This document shows, one piece after another, positions 15,130-22,958 of a stretch of 29,442 nt of DNA; position 1 is the stretch's first letter, and every line of letters starts with the position of its first letter. Under the pieces are notes generated by a model that saw nothing but the letters and a program-made list of their open reading frames with translations, was not told the origin of the DNA and did not search any database. The stretch comes from Chloroflexota bacterium (lineage in GTDB: Bacteria; Chloroflexota; Dehalococcoidia; DSTF01; JACRBR01): the NCBI GenBank assembly GCA_016213125.1, contig JACRBR010000295.1, forward strand, positions 1 to 29,442. The letters are read 5' to 3'. A program made the translations under genes and the position numbers.

Positions 15130-16095
15130 ATGAAGATCATCGTGTCCACGCGCGTCGCGAAGGAGTATGGCAAGCGTATCCGCGCGGTCGTGCCGGGCGC
15201 GCGGCTCGTGTCCCCGTCGGCCGTCGCCGGCGAGCTGCGATGGTCCAGCGACCCGGGGAGCCCCGACGCCGCGCTGCTCTCCGAGGACATGTGGCTGGAC
15301 CTCGACTCCCGGCGCCTCGTATTGCCGGCGATGTTCTCGCTGCAGGGTCTGCGCTGGTTCCACACATTCAGCGCGGGCACGGACGCGGGCGCCTTCAAGG
15401 CGATGATCGAACGTGGCACCGTCCTCACCAACTCCTCCGGCGCGTCGGCGCCGTCCATCGCCCAGTACGTGCTCGCGATGATGCTGCATCACACCAAGCC
15501 GATCGAACGCTGGCGAGAGCAGCAGGCGCGACGGGAGTGGAACCAGCTACCGGGAGGCGAGCTTACAGGCCAGAGCTGCGGCATCATCGGCACCGGCGCC
15601 ATTGGCGGCGAAGTGGCGCGGCTGGCGAAGGCGTTCGGGATGCGAACCGTCGGCATGCGGCGGAGCGCGAAGCCCACGCGCTTTATCGACGAGCTGGTGG
15701 CGCCGCGCCGACTTGGGTACCTGCTGCGCCGGAGTGACTTCGTGGTGCTCGCCTGCCCGCTCACGCCGGAGACGGAGCGGCTCATCGGCGAGCGGGAGCT
15801 GCGGGCGATGAAGCCGTCTGCGGTGCTGATCAACGTTGCGCGGGGCCGCGTGTGCGACGAAGCGGCGCTGGTGCGCGCGCTCGGCGAAGGGTGGATCGCC
15901 GGTGCGGCGCTCGACGTGTTCGTGATGGAGCCTCTCCCCGAGACGAGCCCACTGTGGACGATGTCGAACGTGATCGTGACGCCGCACAACGCCGGCCCTT
16001 CGCCACTGAATATGGGGCGGGTGATGGAGATCTTCCTCGATAACCTCGCGCGCTTCGCTACAGGACGCCGCCTGCGGAATCGGCCAGACGCCTAG
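15130..16095 (+). CDS. D-isomer-specific 2-hydroxyacid dehydrogenase
   Basis: The 321-residue protein has the NAD(P)-binding GTGAIG at 154-159 (context SCGIIGTGAIGGEVARLAKAF). It also has the catalytic set of the family: Arg238 in INVARGRVCDEAAL, Glu267 in VFVMEPLPETSP, and His286 in VIVTPHNAG. Such enzymes reduce 2-keto acids to D-2-hydroxyacids or do the reverse. The N-terminal half resembles the GhrA/phosphoglycerate-dehydrogenase-like branch, but the substrate is not defined. It is the third gene of the Nif3-DUF58 cluster. Its TAG stop overlaps the stop of the convergent SDR gene through a shared CTAG. Confidence 0.9.
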   Translation: MKIIVSTRVAKEYGKRIRAVVPGARLVSPSAVAGELRWSSDPGSPDAALLSEDMWLDLDSRRLVLPAMFSLQGLRWFHTFSAGTDAGAFKAMIERGTVLTNSSGASAPSIAQYVLAMMLHHTKPIERWREQQARREWNQLPGGELTGQSCGIIGTGAIGGEVARLAKAFGMRTVGMRRSAKPTRFIDELVAPRRLGYLLRRSDFVVLACPLTPETERLIGERELRAMKPSAVLINVARGRVCDEAALVRALGEGWIAGAALDVFVMEPLPETSPLWTMSNVIVTPHNAGPSPLNMGRVMEIFLDNLARFATGRRLRNRPDA

Positions 16096-16841
16096 ACGGG
16101 CCGCGAACCCGGCACGGGGATCACCGCCCCGGTAACGCGGGCCGCCGCGTCCGAGCACAGGAACGCCACCACGTCCGCCACATCCTGCGGCGTGTTGTCC
16201 CCGCCCGGCGCCCGGCGACCGTTGACAGCCGACAACGCTTCGTCGCGCGTCATCCGCGATGTCGGGCCGGGCGCAACGGCGTTGATGGTGATGCCGCGCG
16301 GGAACTCGATGGGAGCAAGCGTGCGCGTGAGCCAGTGGCGCGCCGCTTTGCCGAGCGGATAGTCCAGCGGCGCCTCCGGTGGTCCGAAACGCCAGTCATC
16401 CGCCATGTGCCCGCCGATGCTGACGAATCGCCCCCAGCCACGCCGCCGCATGCCCGGAAGGGCGGCTCGCAGCAGGTAGTACGTCGCCTCGATCTCGCTG
16501 GCGAGCACGCGCCTAAGGTGTTCGGGTGCAATGTCGGTGACATCTTGCGGCTTCCACGGTCCGCCCGCGCTGTTCACGACGATATCCACCTTACCGAAGC
16601 GCTCGACCGCGGCCGCAAACATCGCCTCGACGTCCGCGAACACGGTGACATCAGCCTGCACCGCCATCGCGCGCCGCCCCATCGCCTCGATGAGTGCAAG
16701 GTTCTCGTCCCCGCGCTCCCGGCTCTTGCGGTAGTTCAGCACCAGGTCGGCGCCGTCGCGCGCGAGGGTGAGCGCGATGCTGCGCCCCATGCCCTCGCCG
16801 CCGGCGCCCGTGACAAGCGCTACCCGCCCTTCGAGTCCCAT
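16092..16841 (-). CDS. Short-chain dehydrogenase/reductase (SDR)
   Basis: The 249-residue protein is a classical-length SDR. The cofactor loop is TGAGGEGMGR at 11-20, one residue longer than the usual TGxxxGxG. The structural NSAG motif is at 90-93, and the catalytic Ser141, Tyr161 and Lys165 are in FVSIGGH and DYPLGK. The C-terminal part has NAVAPGPTSRMT. The substrate is unknown; the protein resembles 3-oxoacyl-ACP-reductase-type SDRs. It is divergent from the FabL-like SDR across 47 bp. Its own -10 (TATGCT, 16847-16852) is close enough to the ATG for leaderless transcription. Confidence 0.9.
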   Translation of the reverse strand: MGLEGRVALVTGAGGEGMGRSIALTLARDGADLVLNYRKSRERGDENLALIEAMGRRAMAVQADVTVFADVEAMFAAAVERFGKVDIVVNSAGGPWKPQDVTDIAPEHLRRVLASEIEATYYLLRAALPGMRRRGWGRFVSIGGHMADDWRFGPPEAPLDYPLGKAARHWLTRTLAPIEFPRGITINAVAPGPTSRMTRDEALSAVNGRRAPGGDNTPQDVADVVAFLCSDAAARVTGAVIPVPGSRPV

Positions 16842-16888
16842 GCCTGAGCATAGGCGGTTACCTGCGTCAGCCGCTACAGTACCTCGCG
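16842..16888. promoter_or_regulatory. Compact divergent promoter of two SDR genes
   Basis: The 47-bp spacer holds TATGCT on the minus strand (16847-16852, five bases before the minus ATG) and TACAGT on the plus strand (16875-16880, eight bases before the plus ATG). Neither start has a ribosome site. Both mRNAs are probably leaderless, and each -35 region would reach into or near the other promoter. Confidence 0.45.
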
Positions 16889-17647
16889 ATGGGACACTTC
16901 GACGGCAAATCGGCTCTTGTAACCGGCGGCACCCGCGGCATCGGTAAGGCCATCGCCCTCCGGCTGGCTCGGGACGGCGCGAACGTAGCCATCAACTACT
17001 CGCGCAGCAAGGAGGCGGCCGACGCTGCGGTCGCGGAGCTTCAGGCGCTCGGAGTCGATGCGGTCGCAATACAGTCTGACGTGGGCGACCGCGAGGCTGT
17101 ATTCGAGATGGTCAGGCAGGCGGGCGACCGGTTCGGCCGCATCGACGTGCTGGTGAATAGCGCGGCGCGCGGGCTGGAGCGCCCTCGAGCGGCGATCGAT
17201 TCCCTGCCGAAGCACCTGCGCCACACGATGGACGTGAACCTGTTCGGGCCGTGGTTCGCCGCGCAGGCTTCCTTGAAGTACATGACGCAGGGTGGCGCCA
17301 TCATCAACATGATGAGCCCCGGCAGCGACCGCTATCTGCCCAAGTACGCCCCGGTCGGCGTCTCGAAGGGGGCGCTGGAGTCGCTCACGATCTACCTGGC
17401 GGTCGAACTCGCGCCACGTGGCATCCGCGTGAACGCAGTCTCGGCCGGGCTCGTAGCCGATACCGACGGTGTGCGCATGCTCGACGGCGAGATGGTCGAG
17501 GCATACGGCGCGAAGATCCCGGCCGGCCGTCATGTCAGCCCCGCCGATGTCGCTGAAGCCGTCGCATTCCTGGCGTCCGATGCTGCGAGCATGGTCGTTG
17601 GCCAGACGCTACTCGTCGACGGAGGGTACGCCCTTCTGGGCACATAG
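16889..17647 (+). CDS. fabL: FabL-type enoyl-[ACP] reductase III (SDR)
   Basis: This 252-residue SDR has TGGTRGIG at 12-19. Its active site is spaced Tyr153-x6-Lys160 (KYAPVGVSKGALESL) instead of the usual Tyr-x3-Lys. That spacing, with IYLAVELAPRGIRVNAVSAG and the end GQTLLVDGGYALL, is characteristic of FabL of Bacillus subtilis. FabL reduces enoyl-ACP with NADPH in fatty-acid elongation and is insensitive to some FabI inhibitors. A related SDR of other function cannot be ruled out. The gene is probably leaderless (TACAGT at 16875-16880) and ends 11 bp before a very strong hairpin. Confidence 0.8.
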   Translation: MGHFDGKSALVTGGTRGIGKAIALRLARDGANVAINYSRSKEAADAAVAELQALGVDAVAIQSDVGDREAVFEMVRQAGDRFGRIDVLVNSAARGLERPRAAIDSLPKHLRHTMDVNLFGPWFAAQASLKYMTQGGAIINMMSPGSDRYLPKYAPVGVSKGALESLTIYLAVELAPRGIRVNAVSAGLVADTDGVRMLDGEMVEAYGAKIPAGRHVSPADVAEAVAFLASDAASMVVGQTLLVDGGYALLGT

Positions 17648-17658
17648 CCGAGGGACAA

Positions 17659-17705
17659 AAGATGCCAAAGAGCCGGGTCACGTAAACCCGGCTCTTTGGC
17701 ATCTT
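17659..17705. terminator. 20-bp perfect-stem bidirectional terminator
   Basis: 17659-17678 and 17686-17705 are exact inverted copies (20 bp, starting AAGATGCCAAAGAGCC) around a 7-base loop. It lies between the convergent fabL stop and the stop of the large minus-strand gene. The AAAA/TTT-poor flanks mean that the stem rather than a T-run would stop the polymerase. Confidence 0.75.
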
Positions 17706-17723
17706 CGTCGTTTCAACGAATGG

Positions 17724-20252
17724 CTATCCGTTGACGCTCACTTCCACGAAGCGGCCCAGCGGGTTGGGGGAGAAGTTCCACAGGTGCACCAGCCAGCCTG
17801 CCGTCTCGTTCCACACCGGGTTGCCCGGGCGCGATAGGCAGTCGGCCTGGGTCACGCCTTCCTGCACCGATTGGAAGTTGTTCCAGATGCAGAGCCACTC
17901 GTGGTAGTGCCACGCGTCATCGTTCGTCGCGAAGCCGTCAGGAGGAATGGTCGTCAAGTCGTACGGGATGATGTACATCGCGCCGCCCAGTTTCCAACCG
18001 CCTGGCGTGTTGGCGTCGGGCTTGTATAGCAAGCTCTCGGGGTTGTTGGGCTCGAAGATCAGATCGTGGCCACCAAGGCCGGAGCCCGTGGGGCCCAACC
18101 GCATCATGTGACGGCCCTGCCCGGGGATATACGGCGTGATCTGGAAGTAACCAGCCGCGGTTGCGTTGTTGATGTTCTGGAACTGCTCCATGGCGGCGGT
18201 GGCGGTCCGGATCTGCTGGTCCACCAGCGGACACTCGACGTTGAACCAGATCGCCGCACCCAACATGTCGGCCGAGTTGATGACCCGGTCCATGTTGTAG
18301 TCCTTGAGGCGGCCGTACGCTGGCTGTCCGAAGCGCGATCCGAAGGCCAGCAGCACCGTAAGCTGATCGCCCGAGTTCACGCGCGTGTCGCCGTTCACGT
18401 CAAAGCAGTAGAACGGCTGCGGATTTTCCGCGTTCGCCGTCACCACGACCCGCAGGTCGTCCGTATCGACGTAGCCGTCCAGGTCCGTGACGGTCAGCGT
18501 CACGATGTGCACGCCCTCGACGAACTGCACGGAGTCAATCGAGTTGTTCGAGAGGACCGTCGCGCCCTCCGTCCACTGGTAGGTGCTGATTGCTCCGTCC
18601 GGGTCGTACGAGCCCCGGCCATCGAGGGTGACGTGCGCGTGGTCGATGTGGGCGATGGGCGTGCTGACATCCGGGCCGGCATCGGCGACCGGCGGTGTTG
18701 TGCCGCCGCCGGCGACGTAGTTGTATCCGCCGGTCAGTGTCCCCGTCGCGATGGAGTTCGTGACCGAAACATCTTTGAGGCCGATCGTGTTGGCGGGCGT
18801 CCGCGCGACAATGGTGGTCGAATTGTGCACCACGACATCCGTCGCGGCCACGCCGCCGATGCTCACGGCCGTCTCCGCCGTCGTCGTGAAGTTGGTGCCG
18901 GTGATCGTGACGGTCTGGCCCCCGCCGATAGGCCCCGCGTTGGGCGAGATACCCGTAACGGAAACCGTGCTGACCGGAGTCTCATTCGGTTTGAAGTAGG
19001 TGATCTTGTTCCCGCCGTACTCGGCGACGTAGATCGTGCCGTCAGGGCCTACCGTCACGTCGAGCGCATTCTGCAGGCCCGTCGCCAGCTTCGTATCCTC
19101 GAGCACGGAGGTGCCGCCCGGGCCAAGCCGCACGCGATGAAGCTCGCTATCCACCCAAGCGACGTACAGCAGGTTGCCCTGCATCTGCCCGCCGAATACA
19201 CCGGATGTGTACTCCACCAACCCGTCGGATGATGCAGGCAGGTTGGCCTCGATAGGCGCCGTGTACTCCGCTGTGCTGGGTTCGGTGCCCGCGTGGTACA
19301 CGCACTGGCGCGGATCAGAGAAACCTCGGTTCCGGTTGGGGTGGCCGTAGTACTTCCCAGCCTCGATGAGGTTCAGTTCATCGAGCGCACCGGCATCCGT
19401 CGCGCCTTGCGTGCTGCATCCCGTGGATGGAGGACCATAGCCGACGTTCGGGCCGTTATCGGTGTTGTACAGGCGTCCGTTGCTATGCCACACCAGGTCG
19501 TACGGGTTCCGCAGACCGGAGGCATGCACCGCGATATCGCCGCCCGTCTGCTGCACCGTGTCACTGTAGATGTTGGGTGTGCTGTACGTGATGTTCCCAT
19601 CAAACCCCGGGGCGTGGATATCTGCGACGAGGATCGCGCCACCGGTCGGCACTTCAGCGCGCTGGAACAGGCCGCCGGCGGGGTTGATGATGCCGGCGTT
19701 CGTCGTACCACCCTGCGCGATGTAGAGTTTGCCGTCGCTGCCGAATGCCAGGCCGTTTGCTTCGTGTCCCGAGTTCGAGATCGGCAGACCGGTGATGATG
19801 TCCGTGCGCGTCGCGTATCCCGCGCCGCTGATCTTCGTGATCTTGCCGGCGTAGGATCCAGGATCGCCGCTGGCCGGGCCGGGACTGGCATCACCGAATC
19901 CGGAGATGGTGTTCGTGACGTAGATGGGCGGGGGGCTGCTGGCGTCCGCCGGGTCGAACGCGATCCCGTACACCTCCTGGAGCTGCGCCGCCGTCGTAAT
20001 CTGCTGCACCGCGGTGACGTTCTTGTTCGCGTCCAGCGTGAGCGCCTGGATATGCCCGTTGCCCTCCGCAACATAGAGACGCTGGTCCGGTCCCCATGCG
20101 ATTGACGTGGGCGACGCGGTCGTGAAGCCGGCCCCGGCCAGCGCCGCACGCGTGAAGTTCAGGGGTACTGTTGCCGAGGTCTCTCTTACCTGCTGCATCG
20201 AGGCGAAGACCGCCAGCAGCACGAGTCCCGCCATGCTCAGCCGTCGAAACAC
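17724..20252 (-). CDS. Secreted multidomain protein: sugar-dehydrogenase-like propeller, TIG, PKD, dockerin-like, His-rich C-domain
   Basis: This product of about 842 residues starts with a signal peptide (RRLSMAGLVLLAVFASM). Domains in order (numbered from the upstream ATG) are as follows. A glucose/sorbosone-dehydrogenase-like beta-propeller spans about 35-430 (SIAWGPDQRLYVAEGNG, GLAFGSDGKLYIAQGG, VGPDGTIYVAEYGGNK). An IPT/TIG domain spans about 435-520 (GISPNAGPIGGGQTVTITG). A PKD-like domain spans about 525-615 (GSYDPDGAISTYQW). A dockerin-like pair of Ca-binding loops lies at about 620-677 (DVNGDTRVNSGDQL and DYNMDRVINSADML). The last domain, about 678-844, has conserved-looking His in WHYHEWLC and WLVHLWNF and is not recognised. 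The substrate is unknown. I prefer the GTG at 20252, six bases after GGAGG; an ATG at 20258 abuts that site. Confidence 0.85.
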   Translation of the reverse strand: MFRRLSMAGLVLLAVFASMQQVRETSATVPLNFTRAALAGAGFTTASPTSIAWGPDQRLYVAEGNGHIQALTLDANKNVTAVQQITTAAQLQEVYGIAFDPADASSPPPIYVTNTISGFGDASPGPASGDPGSYAGKITKISGAGYATRTDIITGLPISNSGHEANGLAFGSDGKLYIAQGGTTNAGIINPAGGLFQRAEVPTGGAILVADIHAPGFDGNITYSTPNIYSDTVQQTGGDIAVHASGLRNPYDLVWHSNGRLYNTDNGPNVGYGPPSTGCSTQGATDAGALDELNLIEAGKYYGHPNRNRGFSDPRQCVYHAGTEPSTAEYTAPIEANLPASSDGLVEYTSGVFGGQMQGNLLYVAWVDSELHRVRLGPGGTSVLEDTKLATGLQNALDVTVGPDGTIYVAEYGGNKITYFKPNETPVSTVSVTGISPNAGPIGGGQTVTITGTNFTTTAETAVSIGGVAATDVVVHNSTTIVARTPANTIGLKDVSVTNSIATGTLTGGYNYVAGGGTTPPVADAGPDVSTPIAHIDHAHVTLDGRGSYDPDGAISTYQWTEGATVLSNNSIDSVQFVEGVHIVTLTVTDLDGYVDTDDLRVVVTANAENPQPFYCFDVNGDTRVNSGDQLTVLLAFGSRFGQPAYGRLKDYNMDRVINSADMLGAAIWFNVECPLVDQQIRTATAAMEQFQNINNATAAGYFQITPYIPGQGRHMMRLGPTGSGLGGHDLIFEPNNPESLLYKPDANTPGGWKLGGAMYIIPYDLTTIPPDGFATNDDAWHYHEWLCIWNNFQSVQEGVTQADCLSRPGNPVWNETAGWLVHLWNFSPNPLGRFVEVSVNG

Positions 20253-20258
20253 GGGCAT

Positions 20259-20502
20259 CCTCCAGATACGGGGGGCTATTACAGATTCGTTGCAGAAAGT
20301 TGAACCAATGCTAGCACGGTTTCCGACCGGTTAACCATCAACTAACTGTAAAATGGCCCGCCCCGCGAAGGATCACGGCCGCCCACTCACGTATCCGATA
20401 GCGCCGGGCCGATTTGCGAAGTCCTCGCTGTCCAAAGCGGACCAGCGAGCCCGAAGCGAGGGATTGCCGCTTGGGGATGGCAGGCCTGACGGATCGGCCG
20501 AT
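20259..20502. other. Spacer between the dockerin protein gene and proA
   Basis: No gene is visible. The left part (20280-20355) is AT-rich and holds a TGTAAT -10-like box and an 8-bp palindrome GGTTAACC (20330-20337) upstream of the secreted protein gene. At 20424-20449 a hairpin of CTCGCTG-TCC with GGA-C-CAGCGAG lies past the end of proA, without a T-run. Confidence 0.45.
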
Positions 20503-21774
20503 CTACGCGGGCCGGGTGTGTCCGTCGCCGAACACGATCCACTTGTACGTGCAGATCTCGCGCAGTCCCACCGGGCCGCGGGCGTGGAACTTCTGCGTCG
20601 CGTCGATGATCTCCGCACCCATCCCGAACTGCGCGCCATCCGTGAACTGTGTGCTGGCGTTCACGTAGCAGACGGCCGTATCGACCTCGCGAAGAAACCG
20701 CATCGCCGTCGTGTAGTTCTCCGTCACGATGGCGTCGCTGTGGCCGCTGCTGTAGCGGTAGATGAAGTCGACAGCGTCGTCGTAGGAGTCCACAACCTTC
20801 ACGGACGCGATTAACGCCAGCCACTCCTTCCCGTAGTCGTCGTCCGAAGCGCGCGTCACGCCGCCGCGGCCTTCGAGGATTTCGAACGAGCGGTCATCGC
20901 ACCGGAGCTCGCAGTCCTTTGCGGCCAACGCCTTCTGCACCTCCGGCAGGAACGCTCGCGCGACGTCCGCGTGCACGATCATCGTGTCGAGCGCGTTGCA
21001 GATGCTGTATCGCCGCGTCTTCGCGTTCACCACGATGTCGCGCGCCTTCCCCAGGTCGGCCTCGCGGTCCACGTAGGTGTGGCACACGCCAATGCCGCCG
21101 ATCAGCACGGGCATCGTCGCGTTCTTCTCCACGAACCGAATCAACTCTTCGCCACCACGCGGCACCACGAGGTCGATGTACTCCTTCAGCTGCAGCAATT
21201 CGGCCACCACCGCGCGGTCGTTGCTTTCGACTATCTGCACCGCGCCCTCGGGCGCTCCGGCGTCGGCCAGCGCCGATGCGATCACCTCCCCGATGGCCAG
21301 GTTCGACTGCAGCGCCTCCTTGCCCCCGCGCAGGATGCACGCGCTTCCGGCCTTCAGACACAACGATGCGATGTCCACCGTGACGTTCGGCCGGTTCTCG
21401 TACACGGCTCCGATGACGCCGAACGGTACCCGCATTTTCCCGACCTGCATCCCATTCGGAAGCCGGCGCATCTCGATCATTTCGCCGACCGGGTCCGCCA
21501 GCATCGCGACGTTGCGCACGTCCTTCGCGATCGCCGCCAGCCGCTCCGGCGTCAGCGTCAGCCGGTCCAGCTTCGCCGGCGAAAGCCCGTTCGCCTGCGA
21601 GGCCTCGACGTCGCGCGCGTTCGCGGCAAGGATCTCATCCTCTCGCGCGACCAGCCCCTCGGCCAGCAGGTTCAGAGCAGCGTTCTTCACCTCAGACGAG
21701 GCCGTGGCCATGCGGCGAGCCGCGCGCTTGGCGGCCTGCGCCTTCAGTTCGATTTCGGATGCCGTGATCGTCAT
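20503..21774 (-). CDS. proA: Gamma-glutamyl phosphate reductase
   Basis: The 423-residue protein is full-length ProA, which reduces gamma-glutamyl phosphate to glutamate semialdehyde in proline synthesis. Recognisable regions are RMPFGVIGAVYENRPNVTVD-like (VRMPF here VPFGVIGAVYENRPN), LKAGSACILRGGKEA, VPRGGEELIRFV, and the active-site cysteine in RYSICNALDTMIVH. The C-terminus has GAQFGMGAEIIDATQKFHARGP and LREICTYKWIVFGDG. The ATG at 21774 is preceded by GCGAGGACGAG; an in-frame upstream ATG at 21825 would span the promoter. proB is not adjacent. It lies downstream of azlD on the same strand with its own -10-like box. Confidence 0.96.
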   Translation of the reverse strand: MTITASEIELKAQAAKRAARRMATASSEVKNAALNLLAEGLVAREDEILAANARDVEASQANGLSPAKLDRLTLTPERLAAIAKDVRNVAMLADPVGEMIEMRRLPNGMQVGKMRVPFGVIGAVYENRPNVTVDIASLCLKAGSACILRGGKEALQSNLAIGEVIASALADAGAPEGAVQIVESNDRAVVAELLQLKEYIDLVVPRGGEELIRFVEKNATMPVLIGGIGVCHTYVDREADLGKARDIVVNAKTRRYSICNALDTMIVHADVARAFLPEVQKALAAKDCELRCDDRSFEILEGRGGVTRASDDDYGKEWLALIASVKVVDSYDDAVDFIYRYSSGHSDAIVTENYTTAMRFLREVDTAVCYVNASTQFTDGAQFGMGAEIIDATQKFHARGPVGLREICTYKWIVFGDGHTRPA

Positions 21775-21804
21775 GATCTCGTCCTCGCGGGGTTGAGTGG
21801 GCGT

Positions 21805-21810
21805 ATTGTA
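21805..21810 (-). promoter_or_regulatory. Putative -10 box of proA
   Basis: The minus strand reads TACAAT 30 bp before the proA start. It supports the ATG at 21774 and transcription independent of azlCD. A -35 is not clear. Confidence 0.45.
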
Positions 21811-21856
21811 GCGTTTCGGCCCCACAGGATGCGAAGCTGGGCCCCTCCGCAGCCAC

Positions 21857-22177
21857 TCACGTCGCCCACTGGAGGAGCCAGAGCGCCGTCATCCCCGCGG
21901 CGATCGTTGCCCAGACGCTCTTCGTCAGCCATGCCACGCCTGCCGCTAGCAAAGCCGCCGGCACACGCTCGTTTCCGGGGCCGGGGCTAAACGCGCCAGC
22001 GCCATCGACGTAGAGGACCGCCGGCACAATAATCGCGGTCAGCACGGCGGGCGTCACGTAGCGCAGGGCGTCGCGGGCCGCACCGGGCAGCGCGGTGTGG
22101 TGGACGAACACGAGCACCGATAGCCGGATCCCGTAGGTCACAAGGCCCATGCCGAACGCGATGATCCACAGGTTCAT
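21857..22177 (-). CDS. azlD: AzlD-family branched-chain amino acid exporter small subunit
   Basis: The 106-residue protein has about four hydrophobic helices (IIAFGMGLVTYGIRLSVLVF, VTPAVLTAIIVPAVLY, VPAALLAAGVAWLTKS, ATIAAGMTALWLLQW). This is the AzlD size and pattern, including the LRYVTPAVLTAII stretch. AzlD works with AzlC to export branched-chain or related amino acids. Its ATG overlaps the azlC stop by four bases (ATGA), so the two are translationally coupled. A GGAGG site lies within the end of azlC. Confidence 0.9.
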   Translation of the reverse strand: MNLWIIAFGMGLVTYGIRLSVLVFVHHTALPGAARDALRYVTPAVLTAIIVPAVLYVDGAGAFSPGPGNERVPAALLAAGVAWLTKSVWATIAAGMTALWLLQWAT

Positions 22178-22899
22178 GTGGCCTCCGGCGCGTCATCGGG
22201 CACCCGGACGGGCCCCAGCGTGGCGACGAGCATCGCGGCGGCCAGCCCCGCCAGCGCCGGCACGAGCACGTTTGTGCCGTAGTCCCAACGGAACCCGATC
22301 GTCGCGATGACGCCCGCCACGGCCGCCGCCGCAACCGCGGGGCGGTCGCGCAGCACCGGGATCACAATGGCGATGAACGTCAGCGGCAGCGCGAATCCCA
22401 GCGACCACTCCTCCGGTACAGCCTTCCCCAGGAACACGCCGAACGCCGTGGCGATCTGCCAGTCGACCCACAGGGCAAGCGCCGTTCCGAAGAAGAACCA
22501 GTGCGCGTTCGCGGCCTGACCGGCCTGCCGGTACCGCACGACAGCCGTCGCGTACGCCTCGTCCGTCAGCAGGTACGCCAGCAGCCAGCGCCAGCGGCGG
22601 TCGAGGTGCTCCACGAACGGCGCCATCGACGCGCTGTACAGCATGTGGCGGGAGTTGACGAGCAGGGTCGTGAGCACGATCACGATGCCGGGCACGTCCC
22701 CCGCCATCTGTCGCGCGCCGACGAACTGGCTCGCGCCCCCGAACACCACGACCGACATCGCCTGCGCCAGCCCCGTCGAGAGCCCCGCGTCGACCGCGTA
22801 CGCCCCGTAGGCGAGTCCGAACGGCGTCACGCCCAGCAACAGCGGAAGCTGCGCGCGAACCCCGGCGGCGAACTCCGACGAGCGGGAGGAAGGCGGCAT
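22174..22899 (-). CDS. azlC: AzlC-family branched-chain amino acid exporter large subunit
   Basis: The 241-residue membrane protein has AzlC hallmarks: GVTPFGLAYGAYAV near the N-terminus, FGGASQFVGARQM, and VNSRHMLYSASMAPFVEHL. A series of helices follows through the DEAYATAVVRYR and FALPLTFIAIVIPVL regions. With AzlD it forms an exporter for branched-chain amino acids or analogues. The start is preceded by TATACT only nine bases away, with no ribosome site, so the mRNA is probably leaderless. Confidence 0.92.
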   Translation of the reverse strand: MPPSSRSSEFAAGVRAQLPLLLGVTPFGLAYGAYAVDAGLSTGLAQAMSVVVFGGASQFVGARQMAGDVPGIVIVLTTLLVNSRHMLYSASMAPFVEHLDRRWRWLLAYLLTDEAYATAVVRYRQAGQAANAHWFFFGTALALWVDWQIATAFGVFLGKAVPEEWSLGFALPLTFIAIVIPVLRDRPAVAAAAVAGVIATIGFRWDYGTNVLVPALAGLAAAMLVATLGPVRVPDDAPEAT

Positions 22900-22908
22900 G
22901 TGGCGGCC

Positions 22909-22937
22909 AGTATAGCCGTGCCCTTCGAACTTGACAG
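22909..22937 (-). promoter_or_regulatory. azlCD promoter, probably leaderless
   Basis: On the minus strand CTGTCA (22937-22932) and TATACT (22914-22909) are separated by exactly 17 bp. The -10 ends nine bases before the azlC ATG, so transcription would begin at or next to the start codon. The -35 overlaps a plus-strand TTGACA. Confidence 0.55.
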
Positions 22938-22958
22938 ACCAATCTCCGAGCGAAATCA

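Noticed and set aside
18066..19232. A 388-codon plus-strand open frame opposite the secreted multidomain protein
   Set aside because: It has no recognisable motif, and the opposite frame has an unambiguous chain of known domains.
21775..21825. Upstream start for proA (17 extra residues)
   Set aside because: The extension would overlap the TACAAT box and lacks a ribosome site; the ATG at 21774 has one and matches the family N-terminus.
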